A stretch of DNA of 34,250 bases. It comes from SCUN01 sp964343975. GTDB taxonomy: Bacteria > Acidobacteriota > Vicinamibacteria > Vicinamibacterales > SCN-69-37. A program made the translations under genes and the position numbers. The stretch lies in assembly GCA_964343975.1 (NCBI GenBank), contig CAYFLU010000011.1, forward strand, positions 1 to 34,250, given 5' to 3'. The notes beneath the pieces are model-generated. The model was given only the letters and a program-made list of their open reading frames with translations. It did no database searches and was not told where the DNA came from. How positions within the stretch are numbered: the first letter of the stretch is position 1; every line of letters begins with the position of its first letter. This document shows positions 1 to 7,798 of the stretch, piece after piece.

Positions 1-1
1 G

Positions 2-1201
2 CCGTCCACTCTTGTTGCCCTGAAAGCCAGCTCAGATATCGCGGGGAAGCTGGCCGTGCTGGGCGTGTTGGGCTTGGCGGCGCGCGCGCTCACGACGGAG
101 GCGTTTGCGTGGATGGCGATTGCCACCACGCTCGGCTGGCTCATCGCGGTGGCCACCGACGCCGGTCTGCAACTGCACCTCGCGCGTGAAGTCGCGCATG
201 CGCCCGATCATGCCGGGCGCGCGTTGTGGCCGCTGCTCGACATCCGTCTCCGCACCTTCGCCGCCGGTGTCCTCGTCACGATCATCGTGTCGTTCGTCTG
301 GCTGCCGGCGCGCTTCATGGCGCCGTTTGCGTGCATCGCCATCGCGTATCAGCTCACCTCGGTCGTCGAGTTCTTCAACCACGCGTACCGCGGCCTGAAC
401 CGCTCCGACATCGAGTCCACGCTCAACTTCGTCCAGCGCGCGGTGAGCTTCGCGCTCGCCTGGCTGTTGCTGAAGCTGTGGCCGTCGTTCACGTCGGTCG
501 CCATCGCGATGCTCGCGCCGCCGCTCCTGGCGAGCCTCGTGAGCGTGTCGTGGCTGATTGCACTTGCGCCGGCCGACGCCTCCGCGCCGCCGCTCGATCG
601 CGGCGCACTCTTCCGCGAAGTCGGTCCGATCGGCGCCGGCATCCTGCTCTCGGCGCTGTACTTCCGCGTGGATCTGTTTCTGCTGCAGCACTGGGCGACA
701 GCCGAAGCCGTGGCGCAATACAGCGCCGTGTTCAAACTGATCGACGCGATGCGTCTCTTCCCCGGCGCACTCCTCGCCGTGGTGATGCCGCGCATGTTCC
801 GCGGACGCGACGGCCACTTCCTCTGGAAGCTGTCGCTGCTCCTCACCGCGTTTGGCGCCCTGTCGATGGTCGTTGGCTACCTGCTCGCGCCGATCGGCGT
901 GCCGCTCGCCTTCGGCGCCGCCTTCGCCGGCGCCGTGCCGCTCTTCCGCATCCTCACCTTCGCGTTTCCACTGCTCTGTCTCAACTACGGCCTGACGACG
1001 CAACTGATCGGCTGGCGGGGGCAGCGCGCCTTCGCGGTGATCGGTGGGGGATTGTTCCTGAGTAACGTCGCGATGAACCTGATGGCGATTCCGCGATGGG
1101 GCGCCGCGGGTGCGGCGTGGGCGACCGTGGCGACTGAAGTGCTGCTCAGCGGAGCGTGTGTACTGGCGCTCCGCCGCGCGCCCGGCCGCGCGCAGCCATG
1201 A
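2..1201 (+). CDS. Polysaccharide/oligosaccharide flippase (Wzx/MATE-like), 5' partial
   Basis: The frame is open from the first bases of the window, so the start lies upstream; a GTG at 56 is internal. About 399 residues are visible. They form many hydrophobic segments separated by short basic loops, as in polysaccharide-biosynthesis flippases of the MOP superfamily, which move lipid-linked glycan units across the inner membrane. The segment with LLSALYFRVDLFLLQHW (about residues 216-232 of the visible frame) matches the family's conserved mid-protein region, where a charged residue follows a transmembrane helix. The 3' end overlaps the convergent glycosyltransferase gene by 56 bp. Together with the glycosyltransferase and sulfotransferase genes that follow, this suggests an exopolysaccharide or O-antigen locus. 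The family call is confident; the substrate cannot be told. Confidence 0.8.
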   Translation, partial: PSTLVALKASSDIAGKLAVLGVLGLAARALTTEAFAWMAIATTLGWLIAVATDAGLQLHLAREVAHAPDHAGRALWPLLDIRLRTFAAGVLVTIIVSFVWLPARFMAPFACIAIAYQLTSVVEFFNHAYRGLNRSDIESTLNFVQRAVSFALAWLLLKLWPSFTSVAIAMLAPPLLASLVSVSWLIALAPADASAPPLDRGALFREVGPIGAGILLSALYFRVDLFLLQHWATAEAVAQYSAVFKLIDAMRLFPGALLAVVMPRMFRGRDGHFLWKLSLLLTAFGALSMVVGYLLAPIGVPLAFGAAFAGAVPLFRILTFAFPLLCLNYGLTTQLIGWRGQRAFAVIGGGLFLSNVAMNLMAIPRWGAAGAAWATVATEVLLSGACVLALRRAPGRAQP

Positions 1202-2277
1202 CCTCGCGATAGATCGCCACCGCGCGCGCCCCGATCTTTTCCCACGTGAAGTGCCGGTCGAACCGCTCGCGCGGCAGCCGCCGCCGTTCGTCGGCCGGCC
1301 GCATCCACGCCAACTCGAGCGCCGCCGCGCAGGCCTCCGCGCGACCCGCCGCCCACAGCTCGCCGGCCACGCCCTCACCGGTAATTTCCCGGAACGGCGC
1401 GATGTCGGTGACCACCGGCACGCAGCCGCACGCGAGCGCCTCGAGCGCCGCGTAGCCGCTGCCTTCGTGGCGGCTGCCGAGCAGGAACAGATCCGCCGCC
1501 GAGTAGTACGCCGCGAGCCGGTCGTGCGGCACTTCGCCGACCAACTGCACGCGCGCCCGCAGCCGCGGATCCTCCGCCACGCGTGCGCGCACCGCGCCCG
1601 CCAACTCCCCGCCCTGAAACGCCATCGTCAATGTGGCGCCCGGGTGAGCCTCCGCGAATCGCGCGAAGCCATCGAGGGCGGTGAGCGGATCCTTATTGTC
1701 GTTCAATCGCCCGACCCACAGCACAGCCGGATCGCCGTGAACCGGCGCCGTGGCGCGTGCGTCCGCAACCGGCAGCGCGCGCAGCGGCGTGCTGCTTTCC
1801 ATCACATCGGCAATTAACGTCTCGCGCGGCGCGATGCGCGAATCACGCAACGCTTCCGCCTGGCCGGGTGAGGCCACGAGGATCGCGTCGCTTGCAGCGA
1901 GCCCGCGACGCAGCCACACGCGCACGAGCGCCGAGGCCTCTGCCGGATCGAAGCCGCCATGGTCCTGCACGACGAGCGCCACACGCTCGGGAAGTCCTTC
2001 GCGAATGCTCCGGATCAGTTCCGGGAACAGCAGGCCGTTCACATGCACGAGATCAGGCGCCGCGCGGCGACGGCCGATGCCGGTCTGCGCAGAACAGATA
2101 CTCGACGTCGTGCCGCACCTCGGCATCGATCGGGAAGCGCTGCACCACGGTCACGCGCTCGGCGCCGGCCGCTTTCACCGACTCGGCCCAGCCGGTCAGC
2201 GTCGTGAAGCGCGCGAGCGTCGCCATCGGCGTCGCATGTGCCGGATCCCACACGGGATTGACGATGACGACACGCAT
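1146..2277 (-). pseudogene. GT4-type glycosyltransferase, interrupted by one frameshift
   Basis: The N-terminus starts at an ATG at 2277 (MRVVIVNPVWDPAHATP) and reads to a TGA near 2053. The rest of the protein continues in the neighbouring frame from about 2090 (PDLVHVNGLLFPELI...) to the stop at 1146. Removing one base near 2080 joins the two as ...FCADGIGRRRAAPDLVHVNG, giving a normal GT4 glycosyltransferase of about 376 residues. The C-terminal half carries the nucleotide-sugar domain: VLWVGRLNDNKDP, then EGSGYAALEALACGCVPVV, which is the EX7E retaining-transferase signature. It would transfer a sugar from a nucleotide donor to a growing glycan on the cytoplasmic face. As given, the sequence cannot make the full protein. 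The lesion may be natural or a sequence error; the nearby lesions favour local decay. Confidence 0.75.
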
Positions 2278-2293
2278 TTAATTTGAGATGCTT

Positions 2294-2311
2294 CCACGCG
2301 CATGCGCGTGG
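2294..2311. repeat. Perfect 18-bp palindrome over a start codon
   Basis: CCACGCGCATGCGCGTGG is perfectly self-complementary and is centred on the ATG at 2302 of the rightward glycosyltransferase. It lies between two divergent glycosyltransferase genes. It could act as an operator or mRNA hairpin, but the same bases also encode the common N-terminal MRVG, so chance plus coding constraint is a fair alternative. Confidence 0.35.
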
Positions 2312-2919
2312 GATGGGTGGTGACCGGCGGACTGGATCGGAGCGGGCGCGAGCGGGTGATTCCCGCGCTCGTGTGGTGCCTCGAACGGCTCAGCCGAACG
2401 CACGATGTGCACGTGTTCGCGCTGCACCACGATCCTGAGCCTGACACATACGACCTGGCCGGTTCGCGGGTGCACAATCTCGGACACGTCAGCGCGCCGC
2501 CCGGCTTGCGCCGCGCTGCCGAGCGTCGGCGTCTTGCCGAGGCCGTGGCGCGCGTCGGCGGGCTGCATCTTCTGCACGCGTACTGGGGCATGCCGGCGAT
2601 CATCGCCGCGCCGGTGGCCGCGAGTCAGCGTTTGCCGCTCATTGTCACCGCCGACAGCGGCGAGTTCGTGTCGCTCCCCGACATTGCGTACGGACTGCAA
2701 CGGCGCTGGAGCATCCGCCGCGCCCTGCAGCAGGCGCTCGCGGAGGCGCACGACGTCACGGTGTGTTCCGAGTTCATGCGGCAGCAGGCGGCGGCGCACG
2801 GCATCGACGCGCGCGTGATTCCGCTCGGCGTGCCGCACGACTACGCGCTCGGGCCGGGCGACGATCCCGTGATGCAGAGCCGCACGCCGGATCGGCCGCC
2901 CGAGGGGCCGCCGTGGCGA
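2302..2919 (+). pseudogene. GT4-type glycosyltransferase, N-terminal domain only, truncated at a breakpoint
   Basis: It starts at ATG 2302 with MRVGWVVTGGLDRSGRERV, the N-terminal beta-strand and glycine loop of a GT4 glycosyltransferase acceptor domain. About 206 residues are recognisable, through the HAYWGMP, CSEFM and VIPLGVPHDY motifs, to about 2919 (EGPPWR). The C-terminal donor-binding domain with the EX7E signature, which should add about 180 residues, is absent. Past 2919 the frame runs on with unrelated residues to a stop at 2970. From the same point the opposite strand encodes the 5' end of a different secreted protein. This is a clean rearrangement junction or an assembly chimera, not gradual decay. 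The product would not be an active transferase. Confidence 0.7.
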
Positions 2920-3061
2920 GCGACGCGCTCACTTCGGCGCCCAGGGAGAACGTGCCACTCGCGTTGGTGATCGGGTGCTCGGGCAGGAGCTGCGCCGCGG
3001 CCCGCGTGGCCGGGACGGCCAGCAGGGTCACAACAGCGAAGGCGGCGGCGAGCACGCGCAT
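2917..3061 (-). pseudogene. 5' fragment of a secreted, possibly outer-membrane, protein
   Basis: From an ATG at 3061 the leftward strand encodes a clear signal peptide (MRVLAAAFAVVTLLAVPA, cleavage near RAAAQ). The first mature residues follow, LLPEHPITNASGTFSLGAEVS, up to about 2917, where similarity ends abruptly at the truncated glycosyltransferase. The mature start resembles secreted or porin-like proteins common in Acidobacteriota, which open with a beta-strand after 'LVPEHPLT', but this is recalled similarity and not a search. Only about 48 codons remain. The same frame is also open upstream into the sulfotransferase because of that gene's frameshift, so a naive annotation would fuse the two. 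Such a fusion should not be taken as a real protein. Confidence 0.5.
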
Positions 3062-3126
3062 GGGTCCCGAGATCTGACGGCACCCGCGTGCGTGCGGCAT
3101 GCGGAAGTGCGGGCCGTGCGTGGGCC

Positions 3127-3976
3127 CTACCTGAGCCAGTGTGAGTAATGGCGCCCAGTCTGTGCCGAAAGTGACGCGATCTCGTCGCGATACAGCGCGA
3201 TAGCGTTGGCGCGCTCGGTCGCGGTCGGTGTGTGGGGGGGCCGGGGTACGCGCCCAGCCACGAACACGCGCGAGGGCGGTGGCCGGGAGGAGGCGCGCGA
3301 GCACCGCACGGGCCGGGGCCGTGATCGCGCGCGGAAAGCGCGGGCGCGTTGTCACATTCAGACGCGCGCGGTGGTCGATGCGGACGCGCGGATCCACGCC
3401 GAGAAACGTGAAGATGCCGGTGAGGACGGCGTCCGGGTCACGGGAGAAGTCGGCGTAGTCGCAGAGGTGGATCTGGTCGGCCGGGAAGTGCGCGCGCCAG
3501 GTGGCGAGGTGCGTGCCGTAGCAGCCGGCCCAGATGGGACCCCAGCGCGGCGTGCGTGCCGCCTCGGCATCGGCCGTTTCGCTGATCCAGTGGGCGAACG
3601 GCTCGCGCGTCAGGCCGGCGGCCACCGCGGCGGCGTAGTGCGCGAAGAGACGATCCGCCGGATCACGCAGCATCACGAGAATCTTGGCGTCGGCATGCGC
3701 GGCGCGGATGGCCGCCGCGGCGTGCGCGGAGCTGAAGTAGGCGACGCTGCCTTCGCCAATGACCCGCCGATCGCCGGCGTGCGCGAAGAGCGAGAGGTAG
3801 GCGTCACGCGACTGCCGATACCGGTCGGTGTCGGCGTCCACCGGCACCTCGGGCGCGTAGTAGCACGGCTCTTTCACCGACGCGATCGCGATCGCCGGAT
3901 GCTGCCCCAAATAATGGAACAGTGACGTCGTCCCGGCTTTGGGAGCGCCCACGAGGAAGAAGGTCGGAGATGGCAC
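3127..3976 (-). pseudogene. PAPS-dependent sulfotransferase, frameshifted at a G7 run
   Basis: The N-terminus contains FFLVGAPKAGTTSLFHYL, the 5'-phosphosulfate-binding loop of sulfotransferases. It is followed by VMLRDPADRLFAHY, the 3'-phosphate-binding region (R...S-like motif). It would transfer sulfate from PAPS to a hydroxyl, here probably on a glycan or lipid. A run of seven G (3234-3240, C on the coding strand) shifts the frame. The expected C-terminus (ERANAIALYRDEIASLSAQ...HYSHWLR, stop at 3127) is in the next frame; removing one C restores it. In the uninterrupted frame translation runs on to 2774 into unrelated sequence. The GTG at 3976, giving VPSPTFFLVGAP, is a more typical start than the ATG at 4018, which would overlap the divergent epimerase gene. 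Confidence 0.75.
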
Positions 3977-4008
3977 GCGCAGACTCTTGATACCCTTGAA
4001 CTCTACAC

Positions 4009-5052
4009 ATGTCGTCAAGAGTGCTCGTCACCGGCGGGTCCGGTTTCCTCGGTATCAACCTCGTTCGTTATCTGCTCGCTCACGGGTACGACGTCACGTC
4101 GCTCGATCTGTTGCCGTTCGACTACGCCGATTGTCAGGACCGCGTCCGCGCGGTCGTGGGGGATATCCGCGATCGCGATGCGGTGGATCGGGCGATGGAC
4201 GGCGCCGATGCCGTCGTGCATTGCGCGGCCGCGTTGCCGCTGTATTCCACGGAAGACATCATGTCGACCGACATCGACGGCACGCGCAATGTGCTCGAGT
4301 CGGCCATCGACTTCAAGGTGCCGCGCGTCGTCCACATCTCGTCGACGGCGGTGTACGGCGTGCCGGATCATCATCCGCTCTACGAGCATGACGCCATGAT
4401 CGGCGTCGGCCCGTACGGGCAGGCGAAGATCGAGGCGGAGCAGGTGTGCGACGCGTACCGCGCGAAGGGCCTGTGCATTCCGATCATCCGGCCGAAGTCG
4501 TTCGTGGGGCCGGAGCGGCTCGGCGTGTTCGCGTTGCTCTACGACTGGGCGAAGGACGGCAAGAATTTTCCGATTCCCGGCTCCGGCAACAATCTGTATC
4601 AGCTGCTCGACGTCGAGGATCTGTGCGTGGCGATCGATGCGTGCCTCACGCTGGAAGCCGCGGTCGTCAATGACGTGTTCAACATCGGCGCGAAGAAGTT
4701 CGGCACGATTCGTCAGGACTTCCAGGCGGTGCTCGACAAGGCGGGCCACGGCAAGAAGATCGTGAGCTTTCCGGAGGGCCCGGCGAATGCGGCGCTTGCC
4801 GTGTTGCGGTGGCTGCGGTTGTCGCCCGTGTACAAGTGGGCGTACGGCACGGTGGCGAAGGAATCGTTCGTGTCGATCGAGAAGGCCGAGCGCGTGCTCG
4901 GATTCACGCCGAAGTACTCGAACGCCGATGCGCTGCTGCGCAACTACCAGTGGTATCTCGACAACCTCAGCCGGTTCGACGGCCAGGCCGGCGTCACGCA
5001 TCGCGTGCCGTGGAGCCAGGGCATCCTGAAGTTGTTGAAGCACTTCTTCTGA
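4009..5052 (+). CDS. NAD(P)-dependent epimerase/dehydratase (extended SDR)
   Basis: A 347-residue extended short-chain dehydrogenase. VTGGSGFLG (residues 7-15) is the glycine-rich nucleotide-binding loop, ISSTAVYG (110-117) carries the catalytic Ser/Thr region, and Y136-G-Q-A-K140 is the YxxxK catalytic pair. These enzymes epimerise, dehydrate or reduce nucleotide sugars, or act on sterol-like or other hydroxyl substrates; the exact substrate cannot be read from the sequence. Its place beside glycosyltransferase, flippase and sulfotransferase genes favours a nucleotide sugar. The long C-terminal extension (about residues 250-347) is divergent. The next gene starts 1 bp after the stop, so the two are likely translated together. 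It is intact, unlike the genes to its left. Confidence 0.85.
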   Translation: MSSRVLVTGGSGFLGINLVRYLLAHGYDVTSLDLLPFDYADCQDRVRAVVGDIRDRDAVDRAMDGADAVVHCAAALPLYSTEDIMSTDIDGTRNVLESAIDFKVPRVVHISSTAVYGVPDHHPLYEHDAMIGVGPYGQAKIEAEQVCDAYRAKGLCIPIIRPKSFVGPERLGVFALLYDWAKDGKNFPIPGSGNNLYQLLDVEDLCVAIDACLTLEAAVVNDVFNIGAKKFGTIRQDFQAVLDKAGHGKKIVSFPEGPANAALAVLRWLRLSPVYKWAYGTVAKESFVSIEKAERVLGFTPKYSNADALLRNYQWYLDNLSRFDGQAGVTHRVPWSQGILKLLKHFF

Positions 5053-5053
5053 G

Positions 5054-5710
5054 ATGGCCGACGTTCATCTGATCGAGACGCCCACGCACGGGCGCGTGCT
5101 CGTCGATCGGCCGTCCGTGTCGCCGACGGCGGTGCTCGTGGGCTGTCATGGCTACGCGCAGACCGCGGAGATTCTGCTCGACGAGCTGCTGATGATTCGC
5201 GGCGATGCGCCGTGGACGCTCGTGTCGGTGCAGGCGCTCCATCGCTTCTACACGAAGGGCGATCGCGACGTCGTGGCCAGCTGGATGACGCGGCAGGATC
5301 GCGACACGGCGATCGCCGACAACATCGCGTACCTGGACCGCGTTTTCGATCATCTCGACCTGCCGTCGGGGGCGGTGCGCCCGCCCGTGTGCGTGCTCGG
5401 GTTTTCGCAGGGCGTCGCGATGGCGTATCGCGCGGCACTGCGCGGGGCGCACGCGGTGGCCGGCCTCATCGCCGTGGGCGGCGACGTGCCGCCGGATGTG
5501 CAGGACGTGCCGGCCGCGCGCTGGCCGCGTGTGCTGATCGCGGCCGGCGACACCGACTACTGGTACACGCCCGACAAGGTGGCCGCCGACGCAACGTTTC
5601 TGGCGTCACACGCCGTGCGGCACGAGATCCTGCGCTATCCCGCCGGGCATGTGTTCACCGACGAGGTCCGTGCCGCCGCGCGCGGCTTTGTCACCGCAGC
5701 GCAGCTTTAA
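5054..5710 (+). CDS. Alpha/beta-hydrolase, phospholipase/carboxylesterase-like
   Basis: A 218-residue single-domain alpha/beta hydrolase without a signal peptide, so probably cytoplasmic. VLVGCHGYAQ (residues 27-36) forms the oxyanion-hole region, GFSQG (116-120) is the nucleophile elbow with Ser118, an Asp in AAGDTDYW (166 or 168) and His199 in PAGHVF complete the triad. The length and the GFSQG motif fit the phospholipase/carboxylesterase (Abhydrolase_2) group, which hydrolyses small carboxylic or lipid esters. It starts 1 bp after the epimerase stop codon, indicating an operon and suggesting that it acts on the same pathway, for example removing an acyl group from a sugar; that role is inference. 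Confidence 0.8.
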   Translation: MADVHLIETPTHGRVLVDRPSVSPTAVLVGCHGYAQTAEILLDELLMIRGDAPWTLVSVQALHRFYTKGDRDVVASWMTRQDRDTAIADNIAYLDRVFDHLDLPSGAVRPPVCVLGFSQGVAMAYRAALRGAHAVAGLIAVGGDVPPDVQDVPAARWPRVLIAAGDTDYWYTPDKVAADATFLASHAVRHEILRYPAGHVFTDEVRAAARGFVTAAQL

Positions 5711-5759
5711 CGAGACTTTGACAACAGCTGAGGCGAATGTGGCGTCTGATGGAGGCGTC

Positions 5760-5764
5760 AGGAG
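5760..5764 (+). promoter_or_regulatory. Shine-Dalgarno AGGAG that fixes the start at 5772
   Basis: AGGAG stands 7 bases before the ATG at 5772. The frame is open further upstream to 5649, inside the previous gene, but this site and the signal peptide that begins at 5772 support the downstream start. Confidence 0.6.
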
Positions 5765-5771
5765 ATCCGTC

Positions 5772-7508
5772 ATGCGCCGCTTCCTTGCGTCCGGCTTCAT
5801 CATCGCCCTCGCGTCGTTCACGGCAGCGGCTGCGCCGTTGCGCCCTGGAGAAGTCGTCTCGGGCGCGGCGGCCACGCGCGTGGATGACTACCTGCAGCGG
5901 CTCGTGCCCTTCGGCTTCTCGGGCGCCGTGCTCATCGCGCGCGATGGACAGGTCGTGTTGAAGCGCGCGTACGGCCTGGCCGACAAGGCCGCGAATCGCC
6001 CGTACACCGTCGACATGGTGTCGTGCATCGGATCGGTCACCAAGCAGTTCACCGGCGCGGCGATCGTGAAGCTCCAGGAGCTCGGCAAGTTGCGTGTGAC
6101 GGATCCGATCGCGAAGTACCTGCCGAATGTCCCCGCCGACAAGCAAGCCATCACGATTCACCACCTGCTCACGCACACGGCGGGGCTCTCGCCCGACATG
6201 GGCGGAGCCGATGAAGAGCCGATCACGCGTGACGCGCTCCTCGCGAAAGTGCTGGCCGCGCCGCTCGATTCGAAACCGGGTGAGCAGTTTGCGTATTCGA
6301 ACGAGGGCTACTCGCTCGCCGCGATGATCGTCGAACGCGTGTCGGGCCAGTCGTACGAAACGTTCCTGCGCGAGCAGTTGTGGACACCTGCCGGCATGAA
6401 CGAAACGGGCTACCTGCAGCCGGCCGCGCCGCTCGAGCGTCGGCCGCTCGGCTATCGCGAGAACGGTGAGCCGTGGGGGCGCGTGTACAAGAATGGCTGG
6501 TTGCCCGACGGCCCCGGTTGGTATCTGCGCGGCAACGGCGGCGTGCAGTCCACGCCCGACGATCTCTACAAGTGGCACCTCGCGCTGCTCACGCCGGGCA
6601 AGGTCTTGTCGGCCGCGTCACTCGACACATATCTGACCGGCTATGCGCCAACGCCGTCCGGTGAGAAATATGCGTACGGCTGGGGCGTGCAGAAGACGGC
6701 GCGCAACACGACGCTCATCACGCACAACGGCGGCAACGGCTATCTTTTCGCCGACTTCCGGCGCTACATCGACGAGAAGACCGTGATCATCGCGATGAGC
6801 AACGAGCCGGTGATTCCGGCGCCGCAGCTGGCGCCGCGACAGATCGATCCGCTCTTCTTCAATGCGTCACCGTCGGTGGTCATGCCGCCGGCCGTGACGC
6901 CGGTGCCGGCTGATGCGGCGGCCGCACACGCGGGCACCTACACGCTCGACGGCGGCGGCACGCTCACGATCGCGGTGAAGAACGGCGCGATGACCGCGCA
7001 GGCCACGGATCCCACGCTCGTCGGCAGCATTCCCGGCCTCGTGCCGCCCGGCGGCCGCAATGCCGCCCGCGAGCAAGAGACGATGACGCTGGTCGCCGCG
7101 CAGGCGAAGGGCGACTTCACGCCGTTCTGGGCCGCGTTCAAGGACGAGCGCCCGTTCGAGGTCGTGCAGGGCAATCAAACGCGCTTCTGGGGAGACTGGC
7201 GCCGCCAGCACGGCGAATTCGTGCGCGCGGAACTGCTGGGATCCGCGCCGATCCAGGGCGACATCGCCGCGGTCGTGCGCCTGCAGTTCGAACGCGGGTC
7301 CGAGATCGTGCAGTACGCGTGGGGCCCGCGCCGCCTGCTCGGGTTCGTGTTCGGCGCTGCCGGCGCACCAGTGCCGCTCATGTCCGAATCCGCCAACGTC
7401 TGGCTGTCGTTCAGCTACCGTGGCAACTCGCTCGTGCGCGTGTCGTTCGACGGTGACCGCGTCACGGTCTCGACCGGCGCCCTGACCAAAACCGGCAGGC
7501 GCAGCTAG
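5772..7508 (+). CDS. Secreted serine hydrolase, beta-lactamase class C/PBP4* fold
   Basis: From the ATG at 5772 (578 residues) the protein opens with a signal peptide, MRRFLASGFIIALASFTAAAA. The catalytic domain follows: S88-V-T-K91 is the SxxK nucleophile motif, Y175-S-N177 the YxN motif, and ITHNGGNGY holds the third, HxG-like, motif. Such enzymes are esterases, D-amino-acid or peptidoglycan-peptide hydrolases in the periplasm; true beta-lactam hydrolysis is not implied. After about residue 400 a beta-rich C-terminal region of some 180 residues follows, like the lipocalin-type domains often attached to this family. The stop codon abuts a large palindrome at 7509. A second member of the family lies at 18269-19597, of different length and not a close copy. 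Confidence 0.85.
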   Translation: MRRFLASGFIIALASFTAAAAPLRPGEVVSGAAATRVDDYLQRLVPFGFSGAVLIARDGQVVLKRAYGLADKAANRPYTVDMVSCIGSVTKQFTGAAIVKLQELGKLRVTDPIAKYLPNVPADKQAITIHHLLTHTAGLSPDMGGADEEPITRDALLAKVLAAPLDSKPGEQFAYSNEGYSLAAMIVERVSGQSYETFLREQLWTPAGMNETGYLQPAAPLERRPLGYRENGEPWGRVYKNGWLPDGPGWYLRGNGGVQSTPDDLYKWHLALLTPGKVLSAASLDTYLTGYAPTPSGEKYAYGWGVQKTARNTTLITHNGGNGYLFADFRRYIDEKTVIIAMSNEPVIPAPQLAPRQIDPLFFNASPSVVMPPAVTPVPADAAAAHAGTYTLDGGGTLTIAVKNGAMTAQATDPTLVGSIPGLVPPGGRNAAREQETMTLVAAQAKGDFTPFWAAFKDERPFEVVQGNQTRFWGDWRRQHGEFVRAELLGSAPIQGDIAAVVRLQFERGSEIVQYAWGPRRLLGFVFGAAGAPVPLMSESANVWLSFSYRGNSLVRVSFDGDRVTVSTGALTKTGRRS

Positions 7509-7598
7509 GACCTCGGGAGTCGTCTTCCCCCAAAACGTCAACCACGGTTTCCATGGAAACCACGGTAGACGTTTTGGGGGAAAACGACTCCCGAGGTC
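7509..7598. repeat. 90-bp near-perfect palindrome with no loop
   Basis: Two 45-bp arms meet at CCATGG (7551-7556) with only four mismatched pairs and no spacer. The outer parts are GACCTCGGGAGTCGT and its complement; the inner parts contain CCCCCAAAACGTC and GACGTTTTGGGGG. It begins at the base after a stop codon and lies between two convergent genes. No U-run follows either arm. This is the form of a dispersed palindromic (REP/MITE-like) element, which may also act as a bidirectional transcription stop. Whether it recurs in the genome cannot be seen here; I found no second copy in the window. Confidence 0.8.
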
Positions 7599-7619
7599 GT
7601 CTGCACAGGTCGTCTGCAC
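7594..7619. repeat. 13-bp tandem duplication at the palindrome edge
   Basis: AGGTCGTCTGCAC occurs twice in direct tandem (7594-7606 and 7607-7619). The first copy overlaps the last bases of the palindrome, and the second ends at the stop codon of the small leftward gene. It could be a slippage product or the scar of the palindrome's insertion. Confidence 0.75.
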
Positions 7620-7792
7620 TAGTCTGGCGTCACGTCAGTGGCGTCGTCTCGCAGGACCTGGGTGGTCTTGGGCCGATGCATCAGGTCCATGATCTCGCGC
7701 ACCTTTTCGGGAGGGACGGGCACGCCGAAGAGTGCGCCGATCTCGAGCGTGAGGAAGAGGAACGCGACGCGCAGCCGGGTCAGCCAGGACAT
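7619..7792 (-). CDS. Small conserved-looking protein, 57 residues
   Basis: Read leftward from the ATG at 7792 this gives 57 residues: MSWLTRLRVAFLFLTLEIG, then a Pro-rich turn (GVPVPPEK), an amphipathic helix (VREIMDLMHRPK) and an acidic tail, ending at TAG 7619. The first 24 residues form one short hydrophobic helix with basic residues before it, so the protein is likely membrane-associated. The layout (hydrophobic helix, 'GVP..PE', 'LM..PK') resembles small uncharacterised proteins I recall from Acidobacteriota and Myxococcota. The start is 6 bp after the stop of the upstream hydrolase, so the two probably share a transcript. No function is known to me. Its short length makes it easy to miss. 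Confidence 0.6.
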   Translation of the reverse strand: MSWLTRLRVAFLFLTLEIGALFGVPVPPEKVREIMDLMHRPKTTQVLRDDATDVTPD

Positions 7793-7798
7793 GTGGAG

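Noticed and set aside
2774..3126. C-terminal extension of the sulfotransferase in its uninterrupted frame
   Set aside because: The extension arises from the frameshift at 3234-3240; it runs into a separate signal-peptide start at 3061 and then antisense to a glycosyltransferase.
7509..7598. Classical intrinsic terminator
   Set aside because: The stem is strong but no U-run follows on either strand, so it is listed as a palindromic repeat.
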